Source: Alteribacter lacisalsi
GTDB taxonomy: Bacteria; Bacillota; Bacilli; Bacillales; Salisediminibacteriaceae
Length of the DNA: 64,000 nucleotides
Reading direction: 5' to 3'
NCBI RefSeq assembly: GCF_003226345.1
Contig: NZ_PDOF01000004.1
Span: 62,001-126,000, forward strand
Part shown: positions 41,170 through 52,401 of the stretch, one piece after another
Layout of the letters: the number at the start of each line of letters is the position of its first letter
How positions within the stretch are numbered: position 1 is the first letter of the stretch
Notes under the pieces: model-generated
Databases searched by the model: none
What the model was told of the DNA's origin: nothing
Seen by the model: only the letters and a program-made list of their open reading frames with translations
Position numbers and translations under genes: made by a program

Positions 41170-41775
41170 ATGCTTTCAAAACTGACATTACGAAACGCCG
41201 ATACAGGAAGAATCGCTCCTTTTTTTATCGTTTTCAGTTTCATCTTAATAATCTCCGCGGTGTTTATTCCGATCGTGGCCGTCATGATAATCCAGGACGT
41301 GCTGTTTTTTTCACGTGATCACTGGATATTTATCCGCCCCACGGCTGCCTATGTGGTTTTCGGAGCCGGCATGGTCTGGATGGCCGTGGTTCTTCTTTCG
41401 ACCCTTTTTACGAAAATGTGGGCAGACAGAGTGGAAAAACCGTACCGCCTGACTTTTCTTCATATGGTTCTTTTTCTTCTCGCCATCCCGGTGTACGCGT
41501 ATGCCGTTATGCACTACACCTACCTTGACGATCACGGAGCCCATACGAATCTGCTTCTTTCCAGTGAAGAGAAAACGATTGCCTGGGATGATGTAACGGA
41601 GGTCTACCGTGAAGTTGATCCTGAGACGAACCGTATTCTTTCCTACACGTTCAGTGACGGCGAATCGGACATTTACATCCCCTTTCGTTTAACAGATACA
41701 GAGCTTCGTTCACACGTCCGCCAGGTCGTTAACAGCTACGAACTTGATGTGACAGAAATTGAAGCAGCCGGATAA
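41170..41775 (+). CDS. Membrane protein with C-terminal soluble domain, unknown
   Basis: A 201-residue protein: three hydrophobic helices in the first 125 residues (FFIVFSFILIISAVFIPIVA, PTAAYVVFGAGMVWMAVVLL, LHMVLFLLAIPVYAYAVM), then a beta-rich domain (SSEEKTIAWDDVTEVYREVD, YIPFRLTDTELRSHV) like the PH-type domains of other bacterial membrane proteins. ATG 41170 follows CGAGG by 9 nt. It opens a three-gene stretch with the MEDS protein and another membrane-PH protein. Confidence 0.6.
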   Translation: MLSKLTLRNADTGRIAPFFIVFSFILIISAVFIPIVAVMIIQDVLFFSRDHWIFIRPTAAYVVFGAGMVWMAVVLLSTLFTKMWADRVEKPYRLTFLHMVLFLLAIPVYAYAVMHYTYLDDHGAHTNLLLSSEEKTIAWDDVTEVYREVDPETNRILSYTFSDGESDIYIPFRLTDTELRSHVRQVVNSYELDVTEIEAAG

Positions 41776-41928
41776 CTTCTATATGTAAGCGCACGCCTGA
41801 ATTGGGAACGTGCGCTTTTGGGCGTCCGACAACAGACCCATTCTCAGGGAGATATTTTACTCATATATTGTTCCGAACGCCCAAAGCCAGTAATCAAAAC
41901 CTGTATTTTCCACAAGGAGGCTACATTT

Positions 41929-42507
41929 TTGCAGAAAAAACTTCTATCTTACTTGAAATCATTTAAAGAAAACGAAGGCGGCCATGTTCTGTATACGTTC
42001 GAGGAGACGGCAGTCAGTCTCAGCCATGCAGCCACGTTTATTGAAGCCGCCGCAAAAGCCGGAGACCCTGTCGCTGTGATTGAAAGCGAAAAAAACATTC
42101 CTTTTCTGTATACGAAACTGAAAGGTCTCTTAACTGAAGAAGAGTTTAAGAACGTCCATTTTATTAACAACTTCTCCTACTACATGTCGAACGGCAACTT
42201 CCACCCCCCTACGGTTGAAAAACATTTTGCCCGCATTGTGGACCATTACTTCCATGAAGATGCCACCCTGCATACGTGGGCCCGTGTAGAGTGGGGAGAC
42301 GAAGCAACGGCTTTTGAAATGATTGCCGATTTCGAAGATAAGGCAGACCGGACGGTGTCAGGCAGAAAAATGATCAGTGTGTGTGCCTATGACAAAAAAC
42401 GGCTCAGCGTTGACCTGATTAACCGCCTTCGCCCGAATCACCAGTATCACATGAGCGACACAGATTTTACGATAAGTCTGGAATACAACCCGGCAAAGGT
42501 GAAATAA
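41929..42507 (+). CDS. MEDS-domain protein (stand-alone)
   Basis: A 192-residue protein starting at TTG 41929 (AAGGAGG 8 nt upstream). HVLYTFEETAVSLSHAATFIEAAAKAGDPVAVIESEKN is the opening of a MEDS (DcmR-type sensory) domain, a RecA/KaiC-related fold usually found in front of histidine kinases or regulators. Here no output domain is present. It may act as a sensor or as an antagonist for another protein. Adjacent genes encode two membrane proteins. Confidence 0.7.
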   Translation: MQKKLLSYLKSFKENEGGHVLYTFEETAVSLSHAATFIEAAAKAGDPVAVIESEKNIPFLYTKLKGLLTEEEFKNVHFINNFSYYMSNGNFHPPTVEKHFARIVDHYFHEDATLHTWARVEWGDEATAFEMIADFEDKADRTVSGRKMISVCAYDKKRLSVDLINRLRPNHQYHMSDTDFTISLEYNPAKVK

Positions 42508-42533
42508 GCGGGTAAAGAGGGAGGGCCGGACGG

Positions 42534-43262
42534 ATGATCGCAGCCGTATATATTCAGTTGTTTGTGTTTCTCATGATCTGGGGCGGAGGCTATCTGATCT
42601 ATAAAAAGAGAATGTACGGTCTTCTTTCAGGGTTCAATACCAAGTCCGAAGAAGATCAGGAACGGCTGATTGAAGCGGGCTTCCCTCAGGCGTCAGGCAG
42701 GATGCTCATGAACACAAGCTATATCCTCCTGGCCGGCGCTGTGATTGCTCTTTTCGGCTGGGTTGAAGAAGCCGTCCTTTTGAGCTGGGGTGTCTGGCTG
42801 GCTGTGCTGTTTGGCCGCGCACTCTTTTTGAACCGCATGAACAAATCCCATACACAGAAACTGGACGGATTCATAATCATCTTCTCGGCCATCTTCGTGT
42901 TTGGAGGTACAACCGCGCTCTTCATTGCCGGAGAAGCGGAAAATGACATTGCGGTAACAGACGGACAAATCGAAGTTACCGGCTGGTACGGGAGTAAGTG
43001 GACTGTTGAGGACGTGACAAGCGTTTCTCTAATAGAGACCCCGCCTGATACAAGGATGCGCACGAATGGAATCGCTTACGGGCATCGGCAGAAGGGCCTC
43101 TTCCGGGTAGATGAACTGGGAAACGGGAGGCTCTACCTTTTCCGGAACCACCCGCCCTTTCTGTTTGTGCAAACAGAGGATGATTTCTTTTTCATCAATT
43201 CAAGAGATGAAGAACGGACCCAGGCCTGGTATGAAGAAATTCGTTCCATGACTGAAAAATAG
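42534..43262 (+). CDS. Membrane protein with DUF3784-like and PH-like parts
   Basis: A 242-residue protein. N-terminal helix then LLSGFNTKSEEDQERLIEAGF, a DUF3784-type start; three further hydrophobic helices to about residue 140; then a soluble part (AVTDGQIEVTGWYGSKWTVEDVTSVSLIE, FLFVQTEDDFFFINS) like bacterial PH domains. Function unknown. GGGAGGG precedes ATG 42534. It closes the MEDS unit and shares a bidirectional terminator with the GH16 gene. Confidence 0.65.
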   Translation: MIAAVYIQLFVFLMIWGGGYLIYKKRMYGLLSGFNTKSEEDQERLIEAGFPQASGRMLMNTSYILLAGAVIALFGWVEEAVLLSWGVWLAVLFGRALFLNRMNKSHTQKLDGFIIIFSAIFVFGGTTALFIAGEAENDIAVTDGQIEVTGWYGSKWTVEDVTSVSLIETPPDTRMRTNGIAYGHRQKGLFRVDELGNGRLYLFRNHPPFLFVQTEDDFFFINSRDEERTQAWYEEIRSMTEK

Positions 43263-43304
43263 CGAATACCCGCACCTGTTTAAAGGGCGGGTATTCGCTA
43301 TTTT
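43261..43304. terminator. Bidirectional terminator between converging genes
   Basis: AGCGAATACCCGC / GCGGGTATTCGCT perfect 13-bp stem, with T-runs outward on both strands; it begins inside the stop codon of the upstream gene. Confidence 0.9.
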
Positions 43305-43307
43305 AAT

Positions 43308-46300
43308 TTACTCTTTTTCTTCAGCTAGCGCCTGGAGGGCACTTTCAGACATTACTTTCAAAACGCCTGCGGCTTCTTCTTCAATATGCCCTGAATCACT
43401 CTCCAGGTGATCCAGGTACTTTTCAACAAAGTGCTCAGCCTGCTCAAGACGGCCCGCACTTTCATGATGCTGCGCCTGTCTAAGTGTGTTGACCAGCTTG
43501 TTTGTAAGCGGTCTGCGCACATCACCGGAAGCGAGGTACTCATTCATCGTCTCTTCAAGCGCCAGCAGAAGTTCTGCAGCAGAAGGAAGCGGCTCGTCGT
43601 CCTCGTCCTCTTCCTTAGGCTCACCGGCAAGGTAGTCCCTCACGCCCTGAACCTCTACACGGATGTTATCAATGACCACGTCATGAGTCGCTGATATCTG
43701 CTCATCCAGTACGTTGCCCAGGAGGAACAATAACCCGACCTGATCATCTGCGCTCATTTCAAATTCAAACGTAAAGGTTTCCACCTCATCGGTCAGCTGA
43801 ACGATTTCTTCAAAGTGTCTGTAATAGCCTCCTGCCGGACCATTATCCAGTACGACTTCAATGGAGCGGTCAGCAGTCGAGCTTGCATCAAACTCAACAA
43901 CATAAGTCTGTCCTTCATTCAGGCTCAAATCCGGCTGGAAGAGCTGAATGTCCCACGGGTTGGCACCAGTGTGTTCAATGCTGATCCGCGCTTCCTCATT
44001 TTCTCCGCTGAATACAGCCTGCGAATCGCCGTCCCAGTCGCCCTGAAGATGTGTGCCCCATTCTTCAAGACCGTGAGAAAAGTCGCCGTTTTTAAGCGGG
44101 AAGTATTTCTCCCGTTCGCCTTTCACTTCAAAGCGGACGTTGCTCACCGTGACATCGTGAGGAGCTGCCTCAACCGCCCCGAGAAGATACTTGAGTCCGA
44201 CATTGTCATCTTCAGTGACCGGAAACTCGAACGTGAATGTTTCCAATTCTTCTGTTAAAGCGATTTCCTCTGACAGGTAGCGGTAATATGACGCATTTTC
44301 CACTACAGCCTCAATCGTACGTTCCACTGAGGATTTTGCATCAAACTGCACTGTATACGTGTTCCCTGCTTTCACAGGAAGGTTATCCTGAAACAGCATC
44401 AGATCCCACGGATTGGCTCCTGTATCCAGAACAGAGAATACGCCTTTTCCGTTTTCCACTTTAAAGGACCCTGCAGAGGAACTGTCACCGTAATCTCCCT
44501 GTATGTGCGTATCCCAGTAGGCAGATCCGTTGGTAAACGCCCCGTTTTTAAGCGGGAACGCCTCGCTCAAAGGAACATCCATATCATGGTCGGAAATCCG
44601 GTACATTTCAATATCATCCAGTACCACATTGCTGTCACTGCCGCCAAAGTAGAATACAAGCTGTCCTGCTGTATCTGTCACTTCAGGCATGGTAAATGTA
44701 AATGACTGGGAATCCTGTGAATCAGAGAGCTCCATCGTTTCCTGATGATATACATCCTGTCCATTTTCACTCAGTAGGGCAACCGAAATGTCTCTCACCG
44801 CTGCCGATCTTCCGTTAAACTGCAATTCATACTCAGCACCGCCAAGCAGGTTCATCCCGAACTGACGAAGGGATACAGCTTCTGCAGCCTCGCTGCCGTC
44901 AGTAATATCGACCTCAATTTCTCTTGCAACCGGGTCAACGGAAGCTTCAGCGTCCGCACCTTCACTGGCAAAATCCCAGAAGGTCATCCGGTCCATTCTA
45001 CCCTGATCAAAGGTGCCGTTATACACGTGGTTGCCGTTCGCCAGCGGCCGCTTTGGCGCTGTTTCGTTGTATGGATCCTGCGCTTCCACTTCCTCGAGAA
45101 CAACGTTGCCGACCCAGACACTGTTCGTATTCAGCCCCAGGTTATATTCCAGACGGGCAAGTGCGTCACTGTCGTGTTGCATCTGGAACGTCATTTCATA
45201 GGATTCAAGATCCTGCGTTAATGCAAAATCACGGCTTGGGGAGTAAGCGGTGTAGCCTCTTTCCGGACCGCCCCCGAGCTTCACATTCATTGTGCGGTCT
45301 GCTGCCGCTTTCGCATCAAAGCTCAGCTTGTACCATCTTCCTTTGCCGAGCGTTACGTTCTGGATCAGCTGCACCGCGTAAGTCTGTGATCCTGCCGCAG
45401 AGATATCCACTTTTGCAAACGGCTCGCCGGTCACATCTTCTACAGCCGCCGCTGCATTTCCGTTAAATTCATTTAGATGAACGAGGTTCCAGAAATCATT
45501 TGTCCAGTCATTCTGCAGATCGTCATTGGTTTTAATATTTGTGAATCCTTCTTCAAAAGCAGGATCGTAAACATAGTTTCCATCGATCGCTTCCTTTGCC
45601 CCTTCCGGAAGCTCCTCTGCTTCAAATACCGGCTCCACAGGATCCATGTAATCCCGGCCTGTGAGTTCGTATGCTTTCACATAATCAACGACAACATCAC
45701 CAGGAAACGGTGTTGTGCCATCGGGATCGCCGCCGTACCATCCTCCTACAGCAAGATTTAGAATCAGATAGAATTCCTGATCAAAAGGTGCCGGGTAGGA
45801 GAACTTTGCAGGGTTCCCTGAACTGGTCGTGCTCCAGTTGTTAAGTGACTGATACAACTCGCCGTTTACATACCAGCGGATTTCCCCTGGTTCCCATTCG
45901 ATGCTGTAAACGTTGAAGTCAGTAATATCCGTACCTTCCGGGAAATAGTAATCTTTTGCCGTATAAGTATTGTTCGGCCATTCTCCCCCGTAGTGGATCG
46001 CCCCGCCGATGTGGTCCGGTCTGCCGCCTGCCGCTTCCATGATGTCAATTTCCCCCGAAGCAGCCCATCCGCCGTATTTATCGTCTTCAGGCATCATCCA
46101 GAATGCCGGCCAGTAACCCTGACCTTCAGGAAGGGCCATTCTTGCCTCAAACTTCCCGTACTTCTGGCTGAACTTTCCCTGGGAGTGTACTTTGCCGGAT
46201 GTATAATCGTACGTACCTGTCTCGTCGGAAACCGTTTCCTCCCGTCCTTCCAGGATGAGCTTTCCGTCCTCCACCCTTACGTTATCCTCCTGATAGGACT

Positions 46301-46544
46301 GAAGCTCCTCATTTCCCCACCCGGGAACCCAGTTCCCGTTCGCGTCATAAAACCCGTTTCCAATATCTATCGTCCATTTGTCAGGATCCAGTTCATCTCC
46401 CTCAAACTGATCCTCCCAGGTAAGCGTCCAGTCATCGTCAGATGTTTCTGCGCCCTGCTGTCCACTTCCATCAACCTTGTTATTAAATAAAAAAGGCATA
46501 ACGAGCATAAAAGACATAACCAACCCAATTGTTTTCTTTATCAT
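43308..46544 (-). CDS. Secreted GH16 endo-1,3-beta-glucanase with four CBM modules and FIMAH domain
   Basis: A 1078-residue exported enzyme. Signal peptide (about 1-27); GH16 catalytic domain (about 38-300) with the catalytic motif ASGEIDIMEAAG, E165 nucleophile and E170 acid/base; four CBM4/9-like jelly-roll modules (about 335-490, 500-655, 665-810, 820-975), the last two nearly tandem duplicates (FPLKNGxFxxGxxxWxTHxQGD); an acidic linker EDEDDEPLP; and a C-terminal FIMAH helical domain (LTNKLVNTLRQAQHHESAGR). It should cut laminarin-type beta-1,3-glucan. Two identical palindromic operators lie upstream. Confidence 0.9.
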   Translation of the reverse strand: MIKKTIGLVMSFMLVMPFLFNNKVDGSGQQGAETSDDDWTLTWEDQFEGDELDPDKWTIDIGNGFYDANGNWVPGWGNEELQSYQEDNVRVEDGKLILEGREETVSDETGTYDYTSGKVHSQGKFSQKYGKFEARMALPEGQGYWPAFWMMPEDDKYGGWAASGEIDIMEAAGGRPDHIGGAIHYGGEWPNNTYTAKDYYFPEGTDITDFNVYSIEWEPGEIRWYVNGELYQSLNNWSTTSSGNPAKFSYPAPFDQEFYLILNLAVGGWYGGDPDGTTPFPGDVVVDYVKAYELTGRDYMDPVEPVFEAEELPEGAKEAIDGNYVYDPAFEEGFTNIKTNDDLQNDWTNDFWNLVHLNEFNGNAAAAVEDVTGEPFAKVDISAAGSQTYAVQLIQNVTLGKGRWYKLSFDAKAAADRTMNVKLGGGPERGYTAYSPSRDFALTQDLESYEMTFQMQHDSDALARLEYNLGLNTNSVWVGNVVLEEVEAQDPYNETAPKRPLANGNHVYNGTFDQGRMDRMTFWDFASEGADAEASVDPVAREIEVDITDGSEAAEAVSLRQFGMNLLGGAEYELQFNGRSAAVRDISVALLSENGQDVYHQETMELSDSQDSQSFTFTMPEVTDTAGQLVFYFGGSDSNVVLDDIEMYRISDHDMDVPLSEAFPLKNGAFTNGSAYWDTHIQGDYGDSSSAGSFKVENGKGVFSVLDTGANPWDLMLFQDNLPVKAGNTYTVQFDAKSSVERTIEAVVENASYYRYLSEEIALTEELETFTFEFPVTEDDNVGLKYLLGAVEAAPHDVTVSNVRFEVKGEREKYFPLKNGDFSHGLEEWGTHLQGDWDGDSQAVFSGENEEARISIEHTGANPWDIQLFQPDLSLNEGQTYVVEFDASSTADRSIEVVLDNGPAGGYYRHFEEIVQLTDEVETFTFEFEMSADDQVGLLFLLGNVLDEQISATHDVVIDNIRVEVQGVRDYLAGEPKEEDEDDEPLPSAAELLLALEETMNEYLASGDVRRPLTNKLVNTLRQAQHHESAGRLEQAEHFVEKYLDHLESDSGHIEEEAAGVLKVMSESALQALAEEKE

Positions 46545-46630
46545 AAGTTTTTCGCCACCTTTATGTTTTTTGACCTTCCCCCGGCTGGAACTTCTGTCCT
46601 CCTTTTAAAAATTTCATGGAATTATATTTA

Positions 46631-46644
46631 CGAAAGCGCTTTCG
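46631..46644. promoter_or_regulatory. Palindromic operator 1 upstream of the GH16 gene
   Basis: CGAAAGCGCTTTCG, a perfect 14-bp palindrome of LacI-family style, about 90 nt before the GH16 start. It differs from a cre site in outer positions. Confidence 0.6.
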
Positions 46645-46718
46645 TTTTACTGTAAAAAAGACAGCAGTTACTGGCTCATTAACCCCCCGGCTGTTCAGCC
46701 GAACCTTCTAGCCATCTG

Positions 46719-46732
46719 CGAAAGCGCTTTCG
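46719..46732. promoter_or_regulatory. Palindromic operator 2 upstream of the GH16 gene
   Basis: The same CGAAAGCGCTTTCG, 88 bp from copy 1 centre to centre, which would suit looping by a LacI-family dimer pair. It is not near a regulator gene. Confidence 0.6.
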
Positions 46733-47137
46733 AAATTACCATTAAAAAAATTGCACGTCTGTTTCAAATGAATTTTATCCCGAATGCAGAATCTTGTCAA
46801 TCGCACATTCCGAATAGTCTGATATCTAAAATAGTCCTAAAGTCCTTATCGTTCTTTTCCCGCTTCCTCCTTTTATGCACTGTAAAAAATTCCTGCTGCT
46901 GATGTTTAAAACGAAGCAGATAATGGTAAATTAATGTTTGGGAGGTGCTAATCCATTAACGGGTTTATGTGACGTGACACGGTGATCTCTGCTTCATATG
47001 GACCTGAGCGGGAAGTAGGAAATGAAGAAAATTGAATCTATTTGACTAGTTTCTTTTTTCAACGTTTAAGAGGATCCGGCACTGCTCATTTAAATTTTTA
47101 TAATTTTCTGCCTCTTCAAGAGCAATTTACTTTTTAT
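46733..47137. other. Intergenic stretch between operators and katG promoter
   Basis: About 400 A/T-rich bases. TTGACT at 47043 with TTTAAG 17 nt on is a possible weak promoter toward katG. I see no gene. Confidence 0.35.
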
Positions 47138-49444
<2,307 letters not shown>

Positions 49445-49462
49445 TCATTAGTAAAACTGTAA

Positions 49463-49496
49463 CAGGCACCTCTCAGCTGAGAGGTGCCTGTTTGTG
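49463..49496 (+). terminator. Terminator of katG
   Basis: CAGGCACCTCTCAG / AGAGGTGCCTG hairpin with a TTTGTGTGTG tail; stem very strong, tail weak. Confidence 0.7.
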
Positions 49497-49537
49497 TGTG
49501 TTTGAATTGTTTTCACCAAACAGTTAACCGTGTGCAC

Positions 49538-50143
49538 TTAAAATGCTTTCTGCTGATAAATAAAATGCGTGATCCCCCACGAAACAGCATAGAGTACGGT
49601 GATGATGACCGCGCCTCCCGTGTATATCGCCGTGGTGGATAAATTCATAACAAACTCCGTAACCGCGGTTAAATGGTCAGCCCCGAAAATCACCACACGC
49701 GGTCCAATAAACGCTAAAACCAGAAAGCTTATGAGGACGCCCGTTGAAATATGACCTGGCTTCAAAATATAAAATAATGGAAATGTACAGGCCACAAATA
49801 TGAAAAACAGCCCTGCACCAATTGCAATATCCGTAAGTGTAAACGGATTATTGAAAATAAACATAGCCAGGCCTGCCAGGCCAATGGAAATGATCATATA
49901 TATGACAGCCCCAATGTAACGCGAGGCGATAATTTCCGTCCGTGTATAGGGCAGGGAATTTAATAAGATGTTTGTCTCCGCTTTTTCATCGTACGCATAG
50001 GTGTTAAAGGGAATGAAAATACTGGCCACGAGAAAAGTTAAAGCCGGATGAGTATCCATGATAATAAAGAACAGGATAAAAGGAATAAAAATCAGCAGCT
50101 GTTTTTTCTGCAGGATTAAATCGCGTCTGATCAGATTAAACAT
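49538..50143 (-). CDS. ABC-2 type transporter permease
   Basis: A 201-residue protein with six hydrophobic helices; the N-terminus MFNLIRRDLILQKKQLLIFIP and NILLNSLPYTRTEIIASRYIGA match the ABC2 permease type found with YtrB- and YhcG-like ATPases. It overlaps the ATPase gene by 8 nt and would form a complex with it. AAGGAGG precedes the ATG. Confidence 0.8.
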   Translation of the reverse strand: MFNLIRRDLILQKKQLLIFIPFILFFIIMDTHPALTFLVASIFIPFNTYAYDEKAETNILLNSLPYTRTEIIASRYIGAVIYMIISIGLAGLAMFIFNNPFTLTDIAIGAGLFFIFVACTFPLFYILKPGHISTGVLISFLVLAFIGPRVVIFGADHLTAVTEFVMNLSTTAIYTGGAVIITVLYAVSWGITHFIYQQKAF

Positions 50144-51002
50144 AGCTCTTTCCTCCTTTCAGATAGTACATAATGTCTTCCAGCGAAGCCTGCTCAATGA
50201 CAACCGAGTTCCCGAACGTATCCTCCACGGCCTGAACATTATCTGTAAGTGCTTTAAACCCTGTAGACGCCCGCTGGACACGGACAAAGTCCTTTTCCGT
50301 GTCCCGGTCAAGAAGCTCCAGTCCGCCCTTTACCAGCGCATAGTTTTCAGCTACCTCGTGAATTGACTGGTTAAATACCAGTTCCCCATTCTGCATAAAG
50401 GCAATGTAATCGGCAATACGATCCAGGTCAGATGTTATATGCGTGGAGAAAAAAATAGTGCGGCTGCCATCAACCATCAAATCCTGCAGCAGATCCATCA
50501 GATTCCGTCTGAAAATCGGGTCCAGCCCCGCTGTCGGCTCGTCCATCATAATCAGCTCTGCGTGGTGGGATAACGCGATCGCCAGTGACGCTTTCATCTG
50601 CATTCCTTTTGAAAACGTTTTGATCGCTTTATTGAGAGGCAGCTCGAACTGGTCCACGTACCGGTAAAATACCGCATCGTCCCAATGCTTATAGGCCGGT
50701 GCCACAATGCGCCTGATATCCTTTAAGTTCAGTCCCTCGAAAAACACGTTGCCGTCGTATACAAATCCGATCCGTTCCTTGATTGCCTTCTCATGTGTTT
50801 TGTAGTCCATCCCGAACATCCTGATTTCCCCTGATTCCGGTCTCAACAAATTCATCATCATCTTAATCGTGGTTGATTTTCCGGCTCCGTTCGCTCCGAT
50901 AAAGCCCGTAACAAAACCCTGCTTCACCTCAAGATCAATATTATTCACGGAAAAACCCTTAAAATTCTTCGTGACATTTTTTAATTCAGCCACATTCTCC
51001 AT
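50136..51002 (-). CDS. ABC transporter ATP-binding protein (YtrB/YhcG type)
   Basis: A 288-residue ATPase: Walker A IGANGAGKSTTIKM, signature TFSKGMQMKASLAI (variant of LSGGQ), Walker B ELIMMDEPTAGLDP, H-loop FFSTHITSDLDR, and a C-terminal extension of about 80 residues. GAGGAG lies 8 nt before ATG 51002; a GTG at 51011 overlapping the GntR stop is also possible. Second gene of the three-gene unit. Confidence 0.85.
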   Translation of the reverse strand: MENVAELKNVTKNFKGFSVNNIDLEVKQGFVTGFIGANGAGKSTTIKMMMNLLRPESGEIRMFGMDYKTHEKAIKERIGFVYDGNVFFEGLNLKDIRRIVAPAYKHWDDAVFYRYVDQFELPLNKAIKTFSKGMQMKASLAIALSHHAELIMMDEPTAGLDPIFRRNLMDLLQDLMVDGSRTIFFSTHITSDLDRIADYIAFMQNGELVFNQSIHEVAENYALVKGGLELLDRDTEKDFVRVQRASTGFKALTDNVQAVEDTFGNSVVIEQASLEDIMYYLKGGKSYV

Positions 51003-51007
51003 CCCGT

Positions 51008-51379
51008 TCACTCCTCGTATAAAATCTTCATCAGCTGCTGAAGTTCATCCAGTGACAGTCCAATTTCCCTGCTGTTTGTAATCACCGCACCAAGCTGTTC
51101 TTCAATCACTTTGAGCTTTTTTTCCCGTATTACCTCCAGATTCTGCTCTGCGACAAACGATCCTTTCCCGACAATGGAATAGGTGAATCCTGCCTTCTCC
51201 AGTTCCTCATAGGCGCGTTTCGTCGTGATCACGCTGATCTGCAGATCCTTTGCGAGCTGCCGTATGGAAGGCAGCGCCGTTCCCTCCTGGAGCTCCCCTG
51301 ATAAAATATACGATCTAATCTGACTCGTTATCTGTTCATAGATCGGCTCTTTTGAACTGTTGGAGATAGTGATTTGCAT
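51008..51379 (-). CDS. GntR family regulator (YtrA subfamily)
   Basis: A 123-residue repressor with the winged helix KEPIYEQITSQIRSYILSGEL, LPSIRQLAKDLQISVITTKRAYEELEKAGF, and the short C-terminal dimer tail typical of the YtrA subfamily. It is first in a unit with ABC ATPase and permease genes, as in the ytr and yhc operons of B. subtilis that answer to cell-wall antibiotics. A perfect dyad with YtrA-like spacing lies upstream. Starts ATG 51379. Confidence 0.88.
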   Translation of the reverse strand: MQITISNSSKEPIYEQITSQIRSYILSGELQEGTALPSIRQLAKDLQISVITTKRAYEELEKAGFTYSIVGKGSFVAEQNLEVIREKKLKVIEEQLGAVITNSREIGLSLDELQQLMKILYEE

Positions 51380-51493
51380 GCCAATCCCTCATCTTCGTTT
51401 ATTTAGAACAGCCTTCTCATCACGGACCGGGGAATCCTGAAAACAGTCCTTATGTGATGAAACGGTGTTCTGCTTAGTCTTTCTTGTCTTTAT

Positions 51494-51522
51494 ATAATGT
51501 ATATATACTATATATACATTAT
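51494..51522. promoter_or_regulatory. Perfect 29-bp dyad, GntR operator
   Basis: Arms ATAATGTATATATA and TATATATACATTAT around a central C. It contains AATGTA-N13-TACATT, the spacing of the YtrA operator AGTGTA-N13-TACACT. About 115 nt before the gntR start, so the unit is likely self-repressed. Confidence 0.7.
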
Positions 51523-51587
51523 ATACACATACAGAAATAGTGATCAACCCCTTATTTTCAAAACTGAAGCTAAATCCTAAACAAATA

Positions 51588-51614
51588 CCCCCCAGACAAA
51601 TGGTCTGGAGGTTG
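51588..51614 (-). terminator. Possible terminator of the Idi-like NUDIX gene
   Basis: CTCCAGAC / GTCTGGGG hairpin; the minus-strand tail ATTTGTTTAGG is only modestly T-rich. Confidence 0.4.
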
Positions 51615-51676
51615 GTTTTAATAGAAAAGCTTTTCATTTTCAGAGTAAACTCTTTCCCTTCAGAGATCGCTCTGTC

Positions 51677-52195
51677 TTACTGCTCGTGTGTTCCAAACCC
51701 ATTCCTCATATCAAACAATAAACGAATTATTGATTCACGGTACGGAATAAATACTCCTCTATTAATCCATTCAATGATAGTTTCCTCCGTAGCCCACACT
51801 GCCTGCTGCACTTCCTCTGTCGGGAGCGGAAGATCATCAATGTCAGCCTCCGTATTCAGCAGATAGTAATCATCAAAGCCATTTTCAAAATTAATCGTCA
51901 GAGATGGTCTCTCGCTGCGGAGGTCGAGCGTTAATCCGAGCTCTTCTTCCACCTCCCGCCCGGCAGCTTCCTGACTTGTTTCTCCAGCGAGGGCACTGCC
52001 GCCTACACTTATATCCCACAATTCCGGCCAGTTGTCACGGTCAGACTGGCGCTGCTGGATCAGCATCTCTCCTTTTTCATTAAAGAGGCATACGTGGACA
52101 ACCAGATGATAGGCGCCATCCTCAAACTCATTGCCCCGGATCATCTGGTTGCCGGTCACCTGTCTATGCCGGTCATAAACATCCCACTTTTCCAT
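51677..52195 (-). CDS. NUDIX hydrolase, Idi-like
   Basis: A 172-residue enzyme: N-terminal EKWDVYDRHRQVTGNQM, then GAYHLVVHVCLFNEKGEMLIQQR and a clear Nudix box GGSALAGETSQEAAGREVEEELGL. This layout (Idi type 1-like NUDIX) is common in bacilli; the substrate is unknown. ATG 52195 has GGAGGGGAG 7 nt upstream. Confidence 0.82.
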   Translation of the reverse strand: MEKWDVYDRHRQVTGNQMIRGNEFEDGAYHLVVHVCLFNEKGEMLIQQRQSDRDNWPELWDISVGGSALAGETSQEAAGREVEEELGLTLDLRSERPSLTINFENGFDDYYLLNTEADIDDLPLPTEEVQQAVWATEETIIEWINRGVFIPYRESIIRLLFDMRNGFGTHEQ

Positions 52196-52401
52196 AGCGA
52201 TTCTCCCCTCCTCTATCTTTATTGATTCTATCATTGTGACTTCCGGCAGCGAAGGAGAATGACTCCCGATTAAAATGTCTTCATTTCAATCTGACAAACC
52301 AGGATTGTGGAAAGTACGTATAAGTCTACGGCCGGCATATTTGGCTATCATGGTCTGCCACAGTATCGATTTCAGAGTAACGGTTAAGTCCTCCTTCCTC
52401 A

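Noticed and set aside
40979-41188. 69-residue minus-strand ORF with LELWQKNFYGTNAWKN
   Set aside because: No binding site and no family recognised; could be a gene remnant but the evidence is too thin.
46631-46644. cre site for CcpA before the glucanase
   Set aside because: Outer positions (C for T, G for W) do not fit the cre consensus; a dedicated LacI-type operator is more likely.
51389-51637. 82-residue ORF upstream of gntR
   Set aside because: Made mainly of the palindromic operator and A/T-rich promoter DNA; no binding site.
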